Assembly (NCBI RefSeq): GCF_022570735.2
Contig: NZ_JANCNS010000001.1
Span: forward strand, 1,116,001 to 1,180,000
DNA from: Christiangramia oceanisediminis
Lineage (GTDB): Bacteria; Bacteroidota; Bacteroidia; Flavobacteriales; Flavobacteriaceae
Direction of reading: 5' to 3'
DNA: 64,000 bases
The notes beneath the pieces are model-generated. The model was not told the origin of the DNA, did not search any database, and saw only the letters and a program-made list of their open reading frames with translations. Made by a program: the position numbers and the translations under genes. The stretch's first letter is position 1. Every line of letters begins with the position of its first letter. Shown one piece after another: positions 24,769-33,814 of this stretch.

Positions 24769-27700
24769 TTATAAAGTTAATTGTAATCCTAACGAAAATG
24801 TTCTTCGGAATGGGTATACCCTTCCAAAGGTGTTCGTATCATTAATTCCGGCATTGGTATAATCAACCTCAGGGTCAATAGGGAAATCGGTATTGGTGAT
24901 TTCGAATACATTTTCCCCACTAAAATAAACTCTGAACCTGTCGATATTTACTTTCTCGGTTAGATTTTTCGGGATAGAATAACCAAACGTAATGTTCTTC
25001 ATTCTCAGGTATGACATGTCTAACAGATACCTGGTCTGCGGCAGGAAGTTCATCGCGTTGTTGGAGTTCTGCTGGTCGTTTGGTCTTGGATAGAAAGCTC
25101 CTGGATTTTCTGGTGTCCAGTAATCCAACTGGTGCTCGTACCAACCTTCAGCATATCTGTATCCCGGAATAAATACAGGACCATTTGCCCACATATCACG
25201 TTTTCCAACTCCCTGCATAAAGATATTCAGGTCAAATCCAAGCCAGTCTGCTCCAACAGTGAACCCATACTGATATCTAGGAGTTGAGTTACCAATCACC
25301 TTTCTATCTCCAGGGTTTTCAATAGTATTATCCCCAAAATCGATCACTCCATCTCCGTTAAGATCTTTATATTTCACATCACCAGGCCCGTAATTAAACC
25401 ATCCGTTAGTTTCAAAGATATCCTGATTAGCAACCCCATCGGCATACGAACCATCGGCATTGAAATCATCTTCTGTAAATAAACGATCGGTTTCATAACC
25501 CCAGATCTCACCCAGGTACATACCTTCATAATATTCACCTCTTATGGCTGCAATTTGTGATATAGGATTAGGAATTACGTTAGTGGAATTGGCAAATTTG
25601 GTTATTTTCTCTCTGTAATCTGAAACATAGGCGGTGGCGTTCAGGTTAAAGCCATTGCTAAATTCATAATTGAAGTCAAGTGCAAGTTCCCAACCTCTGG
25701 TTTGCAATTCACCAAAATTTCTCCTGGTAGCAGCTGTACCAAATGTACTAGGAAGGGTGATACCTGCACTGTGCATGTCAGAAACCGTTCTTTCGTACCA
25801 GTCGAAGGTAAGCCCCAGTTTATTATCAAAGAATCTGGCGTCCAAACCAATATCCAGTGTAGTTACGGTTTCCCAGGTAAGCGAGCTTGGAAGTGCTCCC
25901 GGAGTTCGAACCGAAATCTGCTCCTGCCCATCAATCACCCAGTCTGATCCATAAGAAGGCATGATCCTAAAAATATTTCCAAGGCTTGCGTCCTGGTTTC
26001 CAACAGAACCATAAGATGCTCTAAGCTTCAGGAATGAAAGCAAATCTGAATCATCCAGGAAGTCTTCCTGAGTGATCACATAACCTACAGATGCAGATGG
26101 GAAGAAAGCCCATTTTTCATTTGGAGATAGTCTTGAAGAACCATCATACCTCCCGTTAAGTTCTAGTAGGAATTTCTCTTTGTAGGAATAGTTGAACCGA
26201 CTGAAAACACCCAGGGTGGTCCAGCGATTCCTGCCACCTCCCACAAACTGATCTCCTGTAGCCAGGTTTAATTCTCCCTGATCAGGATTAAGTAGCTGTC
26301 TACGCTGTGAGTATTGCGACCAGAATTCATATTCTTCCAGGTCACCTCCAAGCGTGAATTTTATATTATGATCTTCACCAAACACATCCTCGTACACACC
26401 AAAAGCACGAGCGGTGTTTCTTCGGCTCCAGTCTGAGTTATACTGTACTCTATCATAGGCGGCACTGCTGTAGGGAACATAAGAAAAATCGGCTCCCTGT
26501 GCCCAGAAGTTATAGGCGTAAAGGGTTCCACCGGTTTGGTGTTCATGCCCTTCTATCCTATCGTGCGTATAATCAAAGTTGATGGTTAATTCATCTAAAG
26601 GAGTAAGCGTTGCTCCTAAATTCGCACGAGATAACGAATTACTGATCTCGTTCATTTTTGCCTGCTCTACCTCTGTAATATGACTTCTGAAAGGTTTTCC
26701 GTCAAGCGTTCCATAAGGATAGAAGGCTGGCCATCTTGTTACATAATACCAGGCATCGTAAGTAGCCGAACCAAATTTAAAAGGTTCAGTTTTTAGGCTG
26801 TTACTGTGAAGCACCTTTGCCCTTGCTTCGAACCAGTCGTTCACCTGTGTTGAGACGGAAAGGTTAAGGTTATATCGTTCAAATTCATCCGGATTGGTTT
26901 TATAAACCCCGCCCTGGTTAAGATATCCAAGACCTATATAATAATTGGTGTTTTCAGATCCACCGCTAACCGAAAGGTCATGCTTTTGCTGTGGAGCCCA
27001 GTCTTCGATGAAAAGTTCCCTCGGATCCCAGGAACGATAGAAGAATAATCTTCCATCTCTTATTTCGAAATCCCTTCCTTCTACCATTTCCATCCCCAGG
27101 TCCTGGTCGCCATATAATTCTTCCCATTCTCGCATTCTATCAATTGCGGTCTGGTCAAGATACATACCTAGAACTCCATAAGCATCTAAAGAAGGTATTC
27201 TTCGGTTTACTGCAGCGAAGGCCATCTCTGCTCCTTCTGCAGCCGGTGCGACCTTTGGAAGAACAGTTGGTGTAGCCCAGGAAAAGTTATTCGAATAGGT
27301 TACACTTGGCGCCTGATTCTTTCTACCATTCTTAGTGGTGATCAAAATTACCCCCCAGGCAGCACGAGAACCATATATCGAGGCGGAGGCCGCATCTTTT
27401 AACACAGAAATATTTTCAATGTCTTCCGGGTTGATGGTTTGAAGATTGGTCACCTCCACATTATCTACAAGGATTAGAGGCTGTGATCCACCTCCTGCAC
27501 CAATCGATCCTACACTACCACGAAGGCTAATCGATGGATTTTCACCAATCTGGCCGGATGGAGCGGTTATGGTTAAACCTGGGCTGGCTCCCTGGAGACC
27601 TCGTGCTACATCAGTGATTGGCCTGGAATCAAGGATTTCCGGATCGATCGTGGCGACTGCCCCGGTAAGATTTTTTCTTTCTTGTTTACCATAACCTACT

Positions 27701-28023
27701 ACTACCACCTCATCCAGACTTTGAGTATCCTCTTCCAAAGTGATATTGAATTGTGTTTGGTTACCAATAGTTATGGTTTGCGTTTTAAAACCCAGGGATG
27801 AGAACTCGATTACGGCATTCTCATCATCTGGAACATTTAAAGTGAAGTGGCCGTCAAAATCGGTAATGGTTCCATTAGAGGTATTCTGTACAATTACATT
27901 CACTCCGGGCAGGGGAACACCATTTTGATCGAATACATCTCCTGAAATTTCTCGTTCCTGAGCCCAAGCACTCGTGGACATAAGAAAAATCAAAAGTGAA
28001 ATAACTTTTAGAGTTTTTTTCAT
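24769..28023 (-). CDS. SusC/RagA family TonB-dependent outer membrane transporter
   Basis: 1084 residues. Signal peptide (to AWAQ), carboxypeptidase-regulatory-like domain (about 23-105), TonB-box-like DEVVVVGYGKQERKNLTGAV, plug domain with the SusC signature IENISVLKDAASASIYGSRAAWGVI, then a 22-strand-type barrel ending in an aromatic-rich SLGLQLTL. It imports oligomers across the outer membrane with TonB energy. Paired with SusD immediately downstream. A 174-base AT-rich gap separates it from murQ, so it probably has its own promoter. Confidence 0.97.
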   Translation of the reverse strand: MKKTLKVISLLIFLMSTSAWAQEREISGDVFDQNGVPLPGVNVIVQNTSNGTITDFDGHFTLNVPDDENAVIEFSSLGFKTQTITIGNQTQFNITLEEDTQSLDEVVVVGYGKQERKNLTGAVATIDPEILDSRPITDVARGLQGASPGLTITAPSGQIGENPSISLRGSVGSIGAGGGSQPLILVDNVEVTNLQTINPEDIENISVLKDAASASIYGSRAAWGVILITTKNGRKNQAPSVTYSNNFSWATPTVLPKVAPAAEGAEMAFAAVNRRIPSLDAYGVLGMYLDQTAIDRMREWEELYGDQDLGMEMVEGRDFEIRDGRLFFYRSWDPRELFIEDWAPQQKHDLSVSGGSENTNYYIGLGYLNQGGVYKTNPDEFERYNLNLSVSTQVNDWFEARAKVLHSNSLKTEPFKFGSATYDAWYYVTRWPAFYPYGTLDGKPFRSHITEVEQAKMNEISNSLSRANLGATLTPLDELTINFDYTHDRIEGHEHQTGGTLYAYNFWAQGADFSYVPYSSAAYDRVQYNSDWSRRNTARAFGVYEDVFGEDHNIKFTLGGDLEEYEFWSQYSQRRQLLNPDQGELNLATGDQFVGGGRNRWTTLGVFSRFNYSYKEKFLLELNGRYDGSSRLSPNEKWAFFPSASVGYVITQEDFLDDSDLLSFLKLRASYGSVGNQDASLGNIFRIMPSYGSDWVIDGQEQISVRTPGALPSSLTWETVTTLDIGLDARFFDNKLGLTFDWYERTVSDMHSAGITLPSTFGTAATRRNFGELQTRGWELALDFNYEFSNGFNLNATAYVSDYREKITKFANSTNVIPNPISQIAAIRGEYYEGMYLGEIWGYETDRLFTEDDFNADGSYADGVANQDIFETNGWFNYGPGDVKYKDLNGDGVIDFGDNTIENPGDRKVIGNSTPRYQYGFTVGADWLGFDLNIFMQGVGKRDMWANGPVFIPGYRYAEGWYEHQLDYWTPENPGAFYPRPNDQQNSNNAMNFLPQTRYLLDMSYLRMKNITFGYSIPKNLTEKVNIDRFRVYFSGENVFEITNTDFPIDPEVDYTNAGINDTNTFGRVYPFRRTFSLGLQLTL

Positions 28024-28197
28024 AATTAGAATCTGATTAAAAGGATTGTTAGATTAAAAGGACTTAATAATCATAAAATTTATGTTATAAATATATAATT
28101 ATCTTAAATAATCTAAAATTATTTCAGCTTTTTTAAATAAAATAATCAGACTTAATAAAATTTTTTGAAGAAGTGGTTTTGAAAATCAGCTATTTAG
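28024..28197 (-). promoter_or_regulatory. susC leader and promoter region with direct repeats
   Basis: 174 bases, very AT-rich. Two copies of GATTAAAAGGA (plus-strand 28035-28045 and 28052-28062) lie 17 bases apart just before the susC start. An A/T tract block near 28129-28170 resembles the blocks upstream of the ROK regulator and ROK kinase. No TAnnTTTG box is clear. Confidence 0.35.
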
Positions 28198-29016
28198 CTA
28201 ATTTGCCCTGAAGTAGTCAATTGCTTTTCGAACACTACCGTGTTCCTGGAGAAGTTTTTTTGCCTCATTTTCGGGAATATTGAGCTCTTCCATGATCATT
28301 CTGGTGCCACGGCCAACCAGTTTTATATTAGAGAGCTGCATATCTACCATCTTATTTCCCTTCACCCGGCCTAGCTTGATCATCACCGAAGTGGAGATCA
28401 TATTTAGAAGCATTTTTTGAGCGGTACCGGCTTTCATTCGGGTGCTTCCGGTGACGAATTCCGGGCCGGTCACCACCTCGATTGGATATTCTGAAGCTGC
28501 TGCAAGCGGACTTCCTGAACTACAGGTGATACACCCGGTGACAATTCCTTTTTCCCGGCAATCTTTGATACCACCTATTACATAGGGAGTGGTACCTGAT
28601 GCAGCGATCCCTATTACTACATCATTTTCTGAAATATCACAGGCTTTAAGGTCTTTCCACGCCTGCCGGGTATCATCCTCAGCATTCTCTACCGCATTCC
28701 TTAAGGCCGTATCTCCCCCGGCTATTAGACCTATCACGATTCCCGGACTTACCCCGAAGGTTGGCGGGATTTCTGAAGCATCCAGCACGCCAAGTCTTCC
28801 GCTCGTACCGGCTCCTATATAAAACAGGCGCCCTCCAGCCTCCATTTTCGGGACGATAACATTTACCAGTTTTTCTATAGCCGGGATTTGCTTATTGATA
28901 TTGGCGGCAACACTTTGATCCTCCCTGTTAATGTTGCTTAAGAGTTCAAAAGTGTTCATCTTTTCCAGATGATCATAATTGGAAACTTTTTCGGTATCCG
29001 GGTTCTTTTTATTCAT
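28198..29016 (-). CDS. murQ: N-acetylmuramic acid 6-phosphate etherase
   Basis: 272 residues, slightly shorter than the usual 295-300. The SIS fold carries GAGTSGRLGVLDASEIPPTFG (family: DASECPPT), the second catalytic-acid region NAVENAEDD, and GIAASGTTPYVIGG. MurQ removes the D-lactyl ether from MurNAc-6-P, giving GlcNAc-6-P plus D-lactate. This is the diagnostic enzyme that marks the locus as a murein-sugar pathway. It ends the operon ROK kinase-MFS-creatininase-GH20-murQ, three bases after the GH20 gene. The C-terminal helical domain (LNIPENEAKKLLQEHGSVRKAI) is present, so it is not truncated. Confidence 0.97.
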   Translation of the reverse strand: MNKKNPDTEKVSNYDHLEKMNTFELLSNINREDQSVAANINKQIPAIEKLVNVIVPKMEAGGRLFYIGAGTSGRLGVLDASEIPPTFGVSPGIVIGLIAGGDTALRNAVENAEDDTRQAWKDLKACDISENDVVIGIAASGTTPYVIGGIKDCREKGIVTGCITCSSGSPLAAASEYPIEVVTGPEFVTGSTRMKAGTAQKMLLNMISTSVMIKLGRVKGNKMVDMQLSNIKLVGRGTRMIMEELNIPENEAKKLLQEHGSVRKAIDYFRAN

Positions 29017-29019
29017 TAT

Positions 29020-30609
29020 TTAATTTGAAAGTTTTTCAGAGAATATTCCTTTTTCTCCAGTGCTATTCCATTTAACTTCAGGACTCCTGAAATATTTGAT
29101 TTCAAGCTCATCCAGCCTTAGGCCATGTTTAGCCAGTCTTTCGGTAAAATCCTGGAACTGCCTTTTATCGGTACTGGTCCAGCCTACCTCGGCCACAGCA
29201 ATGCTCCTTGGCCAAAGCCTGTCATCTGCCCGATCGTCACTGATAACCAGCTCGCTCCATACAGGTGCTTCGATACCAATTACCCGATCATCATCCGGCT
29301 TATAACTATACACCTTTTCCAGGCTGATCCCATCAGGATTACACCATTTATAGGTGTTCTCCTGGTCGAGCACATTTCCGTGATCCAGGTAGAAAAATTT
29401 ACAAAAGGAATCGATTATCTTCTGGTCATCGGCTATATCGATCTCCCCGGTCCATCGCTGAACGATAAAACTGTCGCTTAGTTCTGCCTTGGCGCTTTCC
29501 TCCCAGCCTATGGCCGTTTTCTCATATTTACTAACTATGCCACCAGCTTTTTCAATGAACTCTTCATATAAGGGGTCTTCGATCTCATCACCTCCAATGT
29601 GTATCCATTCTCCGGTGGTGATATTCGCTAATTCCTTTATGATATCATCTACAAAATCATAGGTTTTTTCATCTTCCAGGCATAGTCGTGTCCAGCCTAC
29701 ATTATAGCCATCATAGAGCTCTGGTGGAGTCGCTCTTTTTGGTTCGATGTTCTTGTTGTTTTCGCAATTGAGTTCAGGGTACGAGGTAAGCGCGGCATAG
29801 ACATGGCCGGGCATATCTATTTCAGGAATGATCACGATATTCCTTTCAGCTGCATATTTCTGAAGTTCCTTGTATTCTTCCTGGGTCAAATATCCCGATC
29901 GGCCATTTTTCACAGCGCTCTTCCCTCCTATTTCAGTAAGTTTAGGATATTTCTTGAATTCGAGTCGCCATCCCTGGTCATCGGTCAAATGCAGGTGTAA
30001 ACGATTCATTTTATAGAGGGCCATTCGATCGATATGATCCCTGATATATTCTTTAGAAAGAAAACTTCGGGCGATATCCAGCATACTTCCCCTCCAGGAA
30101 AAAGAAGGTTTATCGACGATCTCAACTTTTTTCAAGCCAATTTCAGAAAATGTTCTTCCGCTTTCGATACCTGCAGGAAAGAACTGCCTCAATGTTTGGA
30201 TCCCATAGAACATTCCGGCTTCCGAAGCGCTTTTTATGTTTATACCTGATGAGCTGATCATTAACTGGTAGCCTTCCTCTCCTAGTTGTTCGGTTAGGGA
30301 AGGATCAATTTGAAGTTGCCAGTTACCACAATTCTCACCTTCTTTTAAACTGATCTTCTTTCCAGTAGCCTCCACTAATTTCTGGATCCATTTTGTGGAA
30401 TTTCTCGCCGCCTGATTAAAACAGATAGTGTTATTCTCTGGAAGCTGGTAAGTTCCCTCGGTCCATTTCACCTCCTGAGGCAATGGAATAATGGCCGGTT
30501 TATCATTCGAAGCTGATTCGTTTCCAGCATTCTGCATTCCTGAAACTGAAAGGCTCATGATTAAAGCCATTAAAAGGCATACCGAAATTTGTGTGGTTTT
30601 TGATTTCAT
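29020..30609 (-). CDS. GH20 beta-N-acetylhexosaminidase
   Basis: 529 residues with a signal peptide (MKSKTTQISVCLLMALIMSLSVSG). GH20 N-terminal alpha/beta domain (about 40-165), then a TIM barrel: WRGSMLDIARSFLSKEYI, MNRLHLHLTDDQGWRLEFK, PEIDMPGHVYAAL, and the catalytic Asp-Glu pair in HIGGDE (about 338-343). It removes terminal GlcNAc or GalNAc by substrate-assisted catalysis, in the periplasm or at the surface. In this operon it likely trims GlcNAc from muropeptides or chitooligomers for the MFS permease. At about 530 residues it lacks the extra C-terminal modules of larger flavobacterial GH20 proteins. Confidence 0.95.
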   Translation of the reverse strand: MKSKTTQISVCLLMALIMSLSVSGMQNAGNESASNDKPAIIPLPQEVKWTEGTYQLPENNTICFNQAARNSTKWIQKLVEATGKKISLKEGENCGNWQLQIDPSLTEQLGEEGYQLMISSSGINIKSASEAGMFYGIQTLRQFFPAGIESGRTFSEIGLKKVEIVDKPSFSWRGSMLDIARSFLSKEYIRDHIDRMALYKMNRLHLHLTDDQGWRLEFKKYPKLTEIGGKSAVKNGRSGYLTQEEYKELQKYAAERNIVIIPEIDMPGHVYAALTSYPELNCENNKNIEPKRATPPELYDGYNVGWTRLCLEDEKTYDFVDDIIKELANITTGEWIHIGGDEIEDPLYEEFIEKAGGIVSKYEKTAIGWEESAKAELSDSFIVQRWTGEIDIADDQKIIDSFCKFFYLDHGNVLDQENTYKWCNPDGISLEKVYSYKPDDDRVIGIEAPVWSELVISDDRADDRLWPRSIAVAEVGWTSTDKRQFQDFTERLAKHGLRLDELEIKYFRSPEVKWNSTGEKGIFSEKLSN

Positions 30610-30646
30610 TTTTTTGAAGGTTTTTCAAATGAGCCTGAAATGAAAA

Positions 30647-31411
30647 TCATTTTTCATATCGCTCATCTATTTTAATTTCAGATACTTCGATTATAAGGTT
30701 CGACAGTTTGTTTGTTACCGCCTTAAAAAAGCCTTCTCCCTTTTCTGCACTTGCTTTTTTTGGATTTCCAATCCCGGTATCTTCGGTAACCAAAGACCAT
30801 TCTCTCTCAGCCCAGGCCCAGCCTTCTCTTATACCCCTTATCCTTGATTTTTTCTCTTTTCCTTCCCCGGCTTCTTCAAGATCTGAAACCAGGTCTGGTC
30901 TTAGATGCAGCATCAGGCTGGTTTCCATTTCATCGGCATGATCACCTTCTTCTTCAAAAAAGTCTGGTTTTTCTGAAAATTTAAAGAAATCGGAAGTAAG
31001 CAGGAACATCCTGGGAAACTTATATCCCAGTTCCCTTAGAATAGGTTTAAAGGTATTACCCCCATGCCCGTTAAGCAGGATAAATTTATAGATTCCCTGT
31101 CGGTTTAGCACTTCAATAATGTCTGAAAGAATTGCCAGTTGCGTGCTTGGAAGCAAATTGATATCCAGTTTGATATCGGCCTGACCTGTATTGACACCGA
31201 AAGGAATATTGGGAAGCAGCTTTACCTTCGCTCCTTTTCCATATGCGATTTTAACCGCTTCGGCAGCGACGGCTTCTATCTGGTAATTATCGGTACCATA
31301 GGGTAAATGATAATTATGTGCTTCGGTGGCCCCCCAGGTAAGGACGGCTACTTCAATTTGCTCATTTTTTACAGTTCTCCAGTTATTTTCGGCTAATACA
31401 TAAGGTCTCAT
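30647..31411 (-). CDS. Creatininase family amidohydrolase
   Basis: 254 residues. Metal-site motifs of the creatininase superfamily are intact: WGATEAHNYHLPYGTD (E30, H32, D41), LLNGHGGNTFK, and the glutamate in DEMETSLML. The family includes creatininase, MftE-type peptidases and FAPy deformylase, all cutting C-N bonds. The start overlaps the MFS stop in an ATGA junction, so it is translated with an amino-sugar permease. Its substrate here is unknown; a cyclic amide or amide made from amino sugars or stem peptides is a guess. Confidence 0.85.
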   Translation of the reverse strand: MRPYVLAENNWRTVKNEQIEVAVLTWGATEAHNYHLPYGTDNYQIEAVAAEAVKIAYGKGAKVKLLPNIPFGVNTGQADIKLDINLLPSTQLAILSDIIEVLNRQGIYKFILLNGHGGNTFKPILRELGYKFPRMFLLTSDFFKFSEKPDFFEEEGDHADEMETSLMLHLRPDLVSDLEEAGEGKEKKSRIRGIREGWAWAEREWSLVTEDTGIGNPKKASAEKGEGFFKAVTNKLSNLIIEVSEIKIDERYEK

Positions 31412-32688
31412 GATTTTCTGATTTTATGACCGGCAACAGCGAAATACAAAATAAACAGGTAACAAGGGATCAAAAGCCAGTATGCCTGTTGAGGTGTCCA
31501 CGATTCAGCTAATGCACCATAGATGAGCGGGATTATTGCTCCACCCGCGATTCCCATTACCAGCAACGAGGATGCTTCCTTGGTAAATTTTCCAACCCCG
31601 GCCAGCGATAAGGGCCAGATAGCCGGCCACATCAATGAATTAGCAAGTCCAAGCAAGGCTATACATGCAAGAGAAACGTACCCATCAAAGAAAATTGCAG
31701 AAAGTGCGAATACCACGCCTAACACTGCTGAAACCTTTAAGGCTCCTTCCTGACTGATGATCTTTGGGATACTCACAATCCCGATAATATAACCTACTAC
31801 CATGGCAATCATGGTCGCGGTGGCAAAGAATTTAGCGGTAGTAAGAGCAATACCCTGTGAAGCTCCGTAACTTATGATCGTATCGGCAGCTATTACCTCA
31901 ACGCCAACATACAGAAAAAGCGAAATCACCCCCAGGATCACATGTGGATAATCGAAAACGGTTTTTTTAACCACCGGTTGTCCGGGAACTATCTCGCCTT
32001 CCTCTTCTTCATTATCAACTTCAGGAAGAGCGGATTTATAAACCCATAATGCCAGTAGCAGCAATACGACGATGATCCCAATATATGGCGGAATTACCCG
32101 CATTGCCATAGCATCCAGTTCAGAATTGAGTTCAGCAGGAGAAAGACTGGCAATTTCAGACCTGAGCTCATCGGCCTTATCAAGCTGAAGGAATAAACCG
32201 ATCAAAATAGGTGCGATCGCGCCTGCAATTTTATTGCAAATTCCCATGATGCTGATCCTTTTCGCGGCACTTTCAGCAGGACCAATTATAGTCACATAGG
32301 GATTGGCAGCGGTTTGTAGGATGGCCAGTCCGCTTCCCATGATAAAAAGTCCCGAAAGGAAAAGGAAATAGGTTCGGGTCATGGCTGCCGGGATAAACAA
32401 TAAGGCTCCAACGGCCATGATCAAAAGCGCCACCGACATTCCTTTTTTAAATCCAAGCCAGTTGAGCGTCCTCGCCGAGATGGGTGCCATTACCACGTAG
32501 GCGATATAAAAGGCGAAGGTCACGAAATAAGATTGAAACGTGGTTAGTTCACAGGCGATCTCCAGGTAAGGGATCAGCAGGGAATTCAGCCAGGTAACGA
32601 ATCCAAAAATAAAGAACAGGGCTCCAATAATGATAATGGACCGGTTGGTTTTAGAAGTTTCGACTTTGGGGGTATAGGTTGTGCTCAC
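31408..32688 (-). CDS. MFS sugar permease, FucP/NagP-like
   Basis: 427 residues from a GTG at 32688, ten bases after the kinase stop; an open frame extends to 32784 but would overlap the kinase by 86 bases. Twelve hydrophobic helices, with ITIIGALFFIFGFVTWLNSLLIPYL-type first helix and the FucP-family segment LAILQTAANPYV. Members import fucose, glucose/galactose, or GlcNAc (NagP) by proton symport. The context of a ROK kinase upstream and hexosaminidase/MurQ downstream suggests GlcNAc or MurNAc. An acidic cytoplasmic loop (EVDNEEEEGE) lies mid-protein. Confidence 0.9.
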   Translation of the reverse strand: MSTTYTPKVETSKTNRSIIIIGALFFIFGFVTWLNSLLIPYLEIACELTTFQSYFVTFAFYIAYVVMAPISARTLNWLGFKKGMSVALLIMAVGALLFIPAAMTRTYFLFLSGLFIMGSGLAILQTAANPYVTIIGPAESAAKRISIMGICNKIAGAIAPILIGLFLQLDKADELRSEIASLSPAELNSELDAMAMRVIPPYIGIIVVLLLLALWVYKSALPEVDNEEEEGEIVPGQPVVKKTVFDYPHVILGVISLFLYVGVEVIAADTIISYGASQGIALTTAKFFATATMIAMVVGYIIGIVSIPKIISQEGALKVSAVLGVVFALSAIFFDGYVSLACIALLGLANSLMWPAIWPLSLAGVGKFTKEASSLLVMGIAGGAIIPLIYGALAESWTPQQAYWLLIPCYLFILYFAVAGHKIRKS

Positions 32689-32698
32689 GCTTATTGCT

Positions 32699-33583
32699 TT
32701 ATTGAATGTCAGGTGTTTGATTCGAAAATTTACTGGCTTTATCCAGCCTGGCTTCCACCAGTGCTGCTGCTCCATACATAGCAACTTTTGAAATATCTGA
32801 AGTTTCGATAACCAGATCTTTCAGCACTCTGGAAAACGGGAATGAAGCTAAGGAATCTTTTAGTGCTTTTTCAAAAAATTTATAAGATTTACTTACCGAG
32901 CCTCCTAAAAATATCGCCTGGGGAGAGAGTAAAAAAAGAACCATTTTAATGGCTTCACCAAGATGACTTCCATATTCGTCAAAAATCCTTAAGGCTTTTT
33001 CATCGCCTTTAAGTGCCATTTCATAAACTTCACTTCCTTTTAATTGATATTGCTGAAGAAAGAACTTGCCGCTGCAATAATCTTCAATGGTTTTATCCTT
33101 ATAAGGCAAACTGCCAAGTTCACCGGCTGCAGAATAATTCCCGGCATATAACTTATTATCTATAAAAATTCCTGTTCCCAATCCTGTACCAATACTAATC
33201 CCAACGAAATTTCGATAGTTCCGGGCCTTCCCAAAACATTTTTCACCAAGCACGAACATATTCGCATCGTTGGTTACCAAAACCGGGACTTTAAAATGAC
33301 TCTCCAAAAAGTCCTTTAGATGCACTTCTTTCCAGGAAGGGATATTGTTAAGATCGTAAATGATCCCTTTCTTTTCGTCTACCAGTCCTGGAACCCCGAT
33401 TGCGATCACATCAAAATCCACCTGGAAAGATTCGATTTGAGTTCGAATCTTATGGAGGATCTCCACGGCAGCAGCTTTCGAATTGGTAGGAAAAATCTTC
33501 TCCTTAAGAATTTTTCCATCGTGTATATGCCCAATATGGATCTTTGTTCCACCAATATCGATGGCCAGGACTAACTTTTTCAT
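32699..33583 (-). CDS. ROK family sugar kinase (likely amino-sugar kinase)
   Basis: 294 residues. ATP site DIGGTK (9-14), catalytic region VLVTNDANMFVLGE, and GISIGTGLGTGIFIDNKLYAGN. The usual ROK zinc motif GHxxxx(x)nCxCGxxGCxE is absent: the corresponding stretch reads GELGSLPYKDKTIEDYCSGKFF, with Ser for His and no Cys cluster. A zinc-free ROK subgroup is known, so this need not mean loss of function. As first gene of the operon ending in murQ, it is the only candidate here to make MurNAc-6-P or GlcNAc-6-P. Confidence 0.88.
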   Translation of the reverse strand: MKKLVLAIDIGGTKIHIGHIHDGKILKEKIFPTNSKAAAVEILHKIRTQIESFQVDFDVIAIGVPGLVDEKKGIIYDLNNIPSWKEVHLKDFLESHFKVPVLVTNDANMFVLGEKCFGKARNYRNFVGISIGTGLGTGIFIDNKLYAGNYSAAGELGSLPYKDKTIEDYCSGKFFLQQYQLKGSEVYEMALKGDEKALRIFDEYGSHLGEAIKMVLFLLSPQAIFLGGSVSKSYKFFEKALKDSLASFPFSRVLKDLVIETSDISKVAMYGAAALVEARLDKASKFSNQTPDIQ

Positions 33584-33755
33584 CTTTTAACGATTAGGAA
33601 ACTTATAATTATCCTTCAATTATTGGATTCGTTGCTACAAAGTATAAATATTTTTTAATTATTCACAAATACTTTATTAAAAAAATTAAATAAGTATCAT
33701 AGTTTTTATATTCTGCAGCTGAAGAGAAATTATTAGGTATGAGTGTTTATTCAAT

Positions 33756-33763
33756 TATATTTG
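33756..33763 (+). promoter_or_regulatory. -7 promoter box (TAnnTTTG type) for lepA
   Basis: TATATTTG matches the Bacteroidota -7 consensus and lies 52 bases before the lepA ATG. The region 33584-33755 upstream is AT-rich and holds the divergent promoter of the ROK kinase operon; I see no gene in it. Confidence 0.45.
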
Positions 33764-33814
33764 TAATTCTAAACTTATCGCATTTTTTTGCGATCATCAG
33801 AGAAGGATCGGAAC

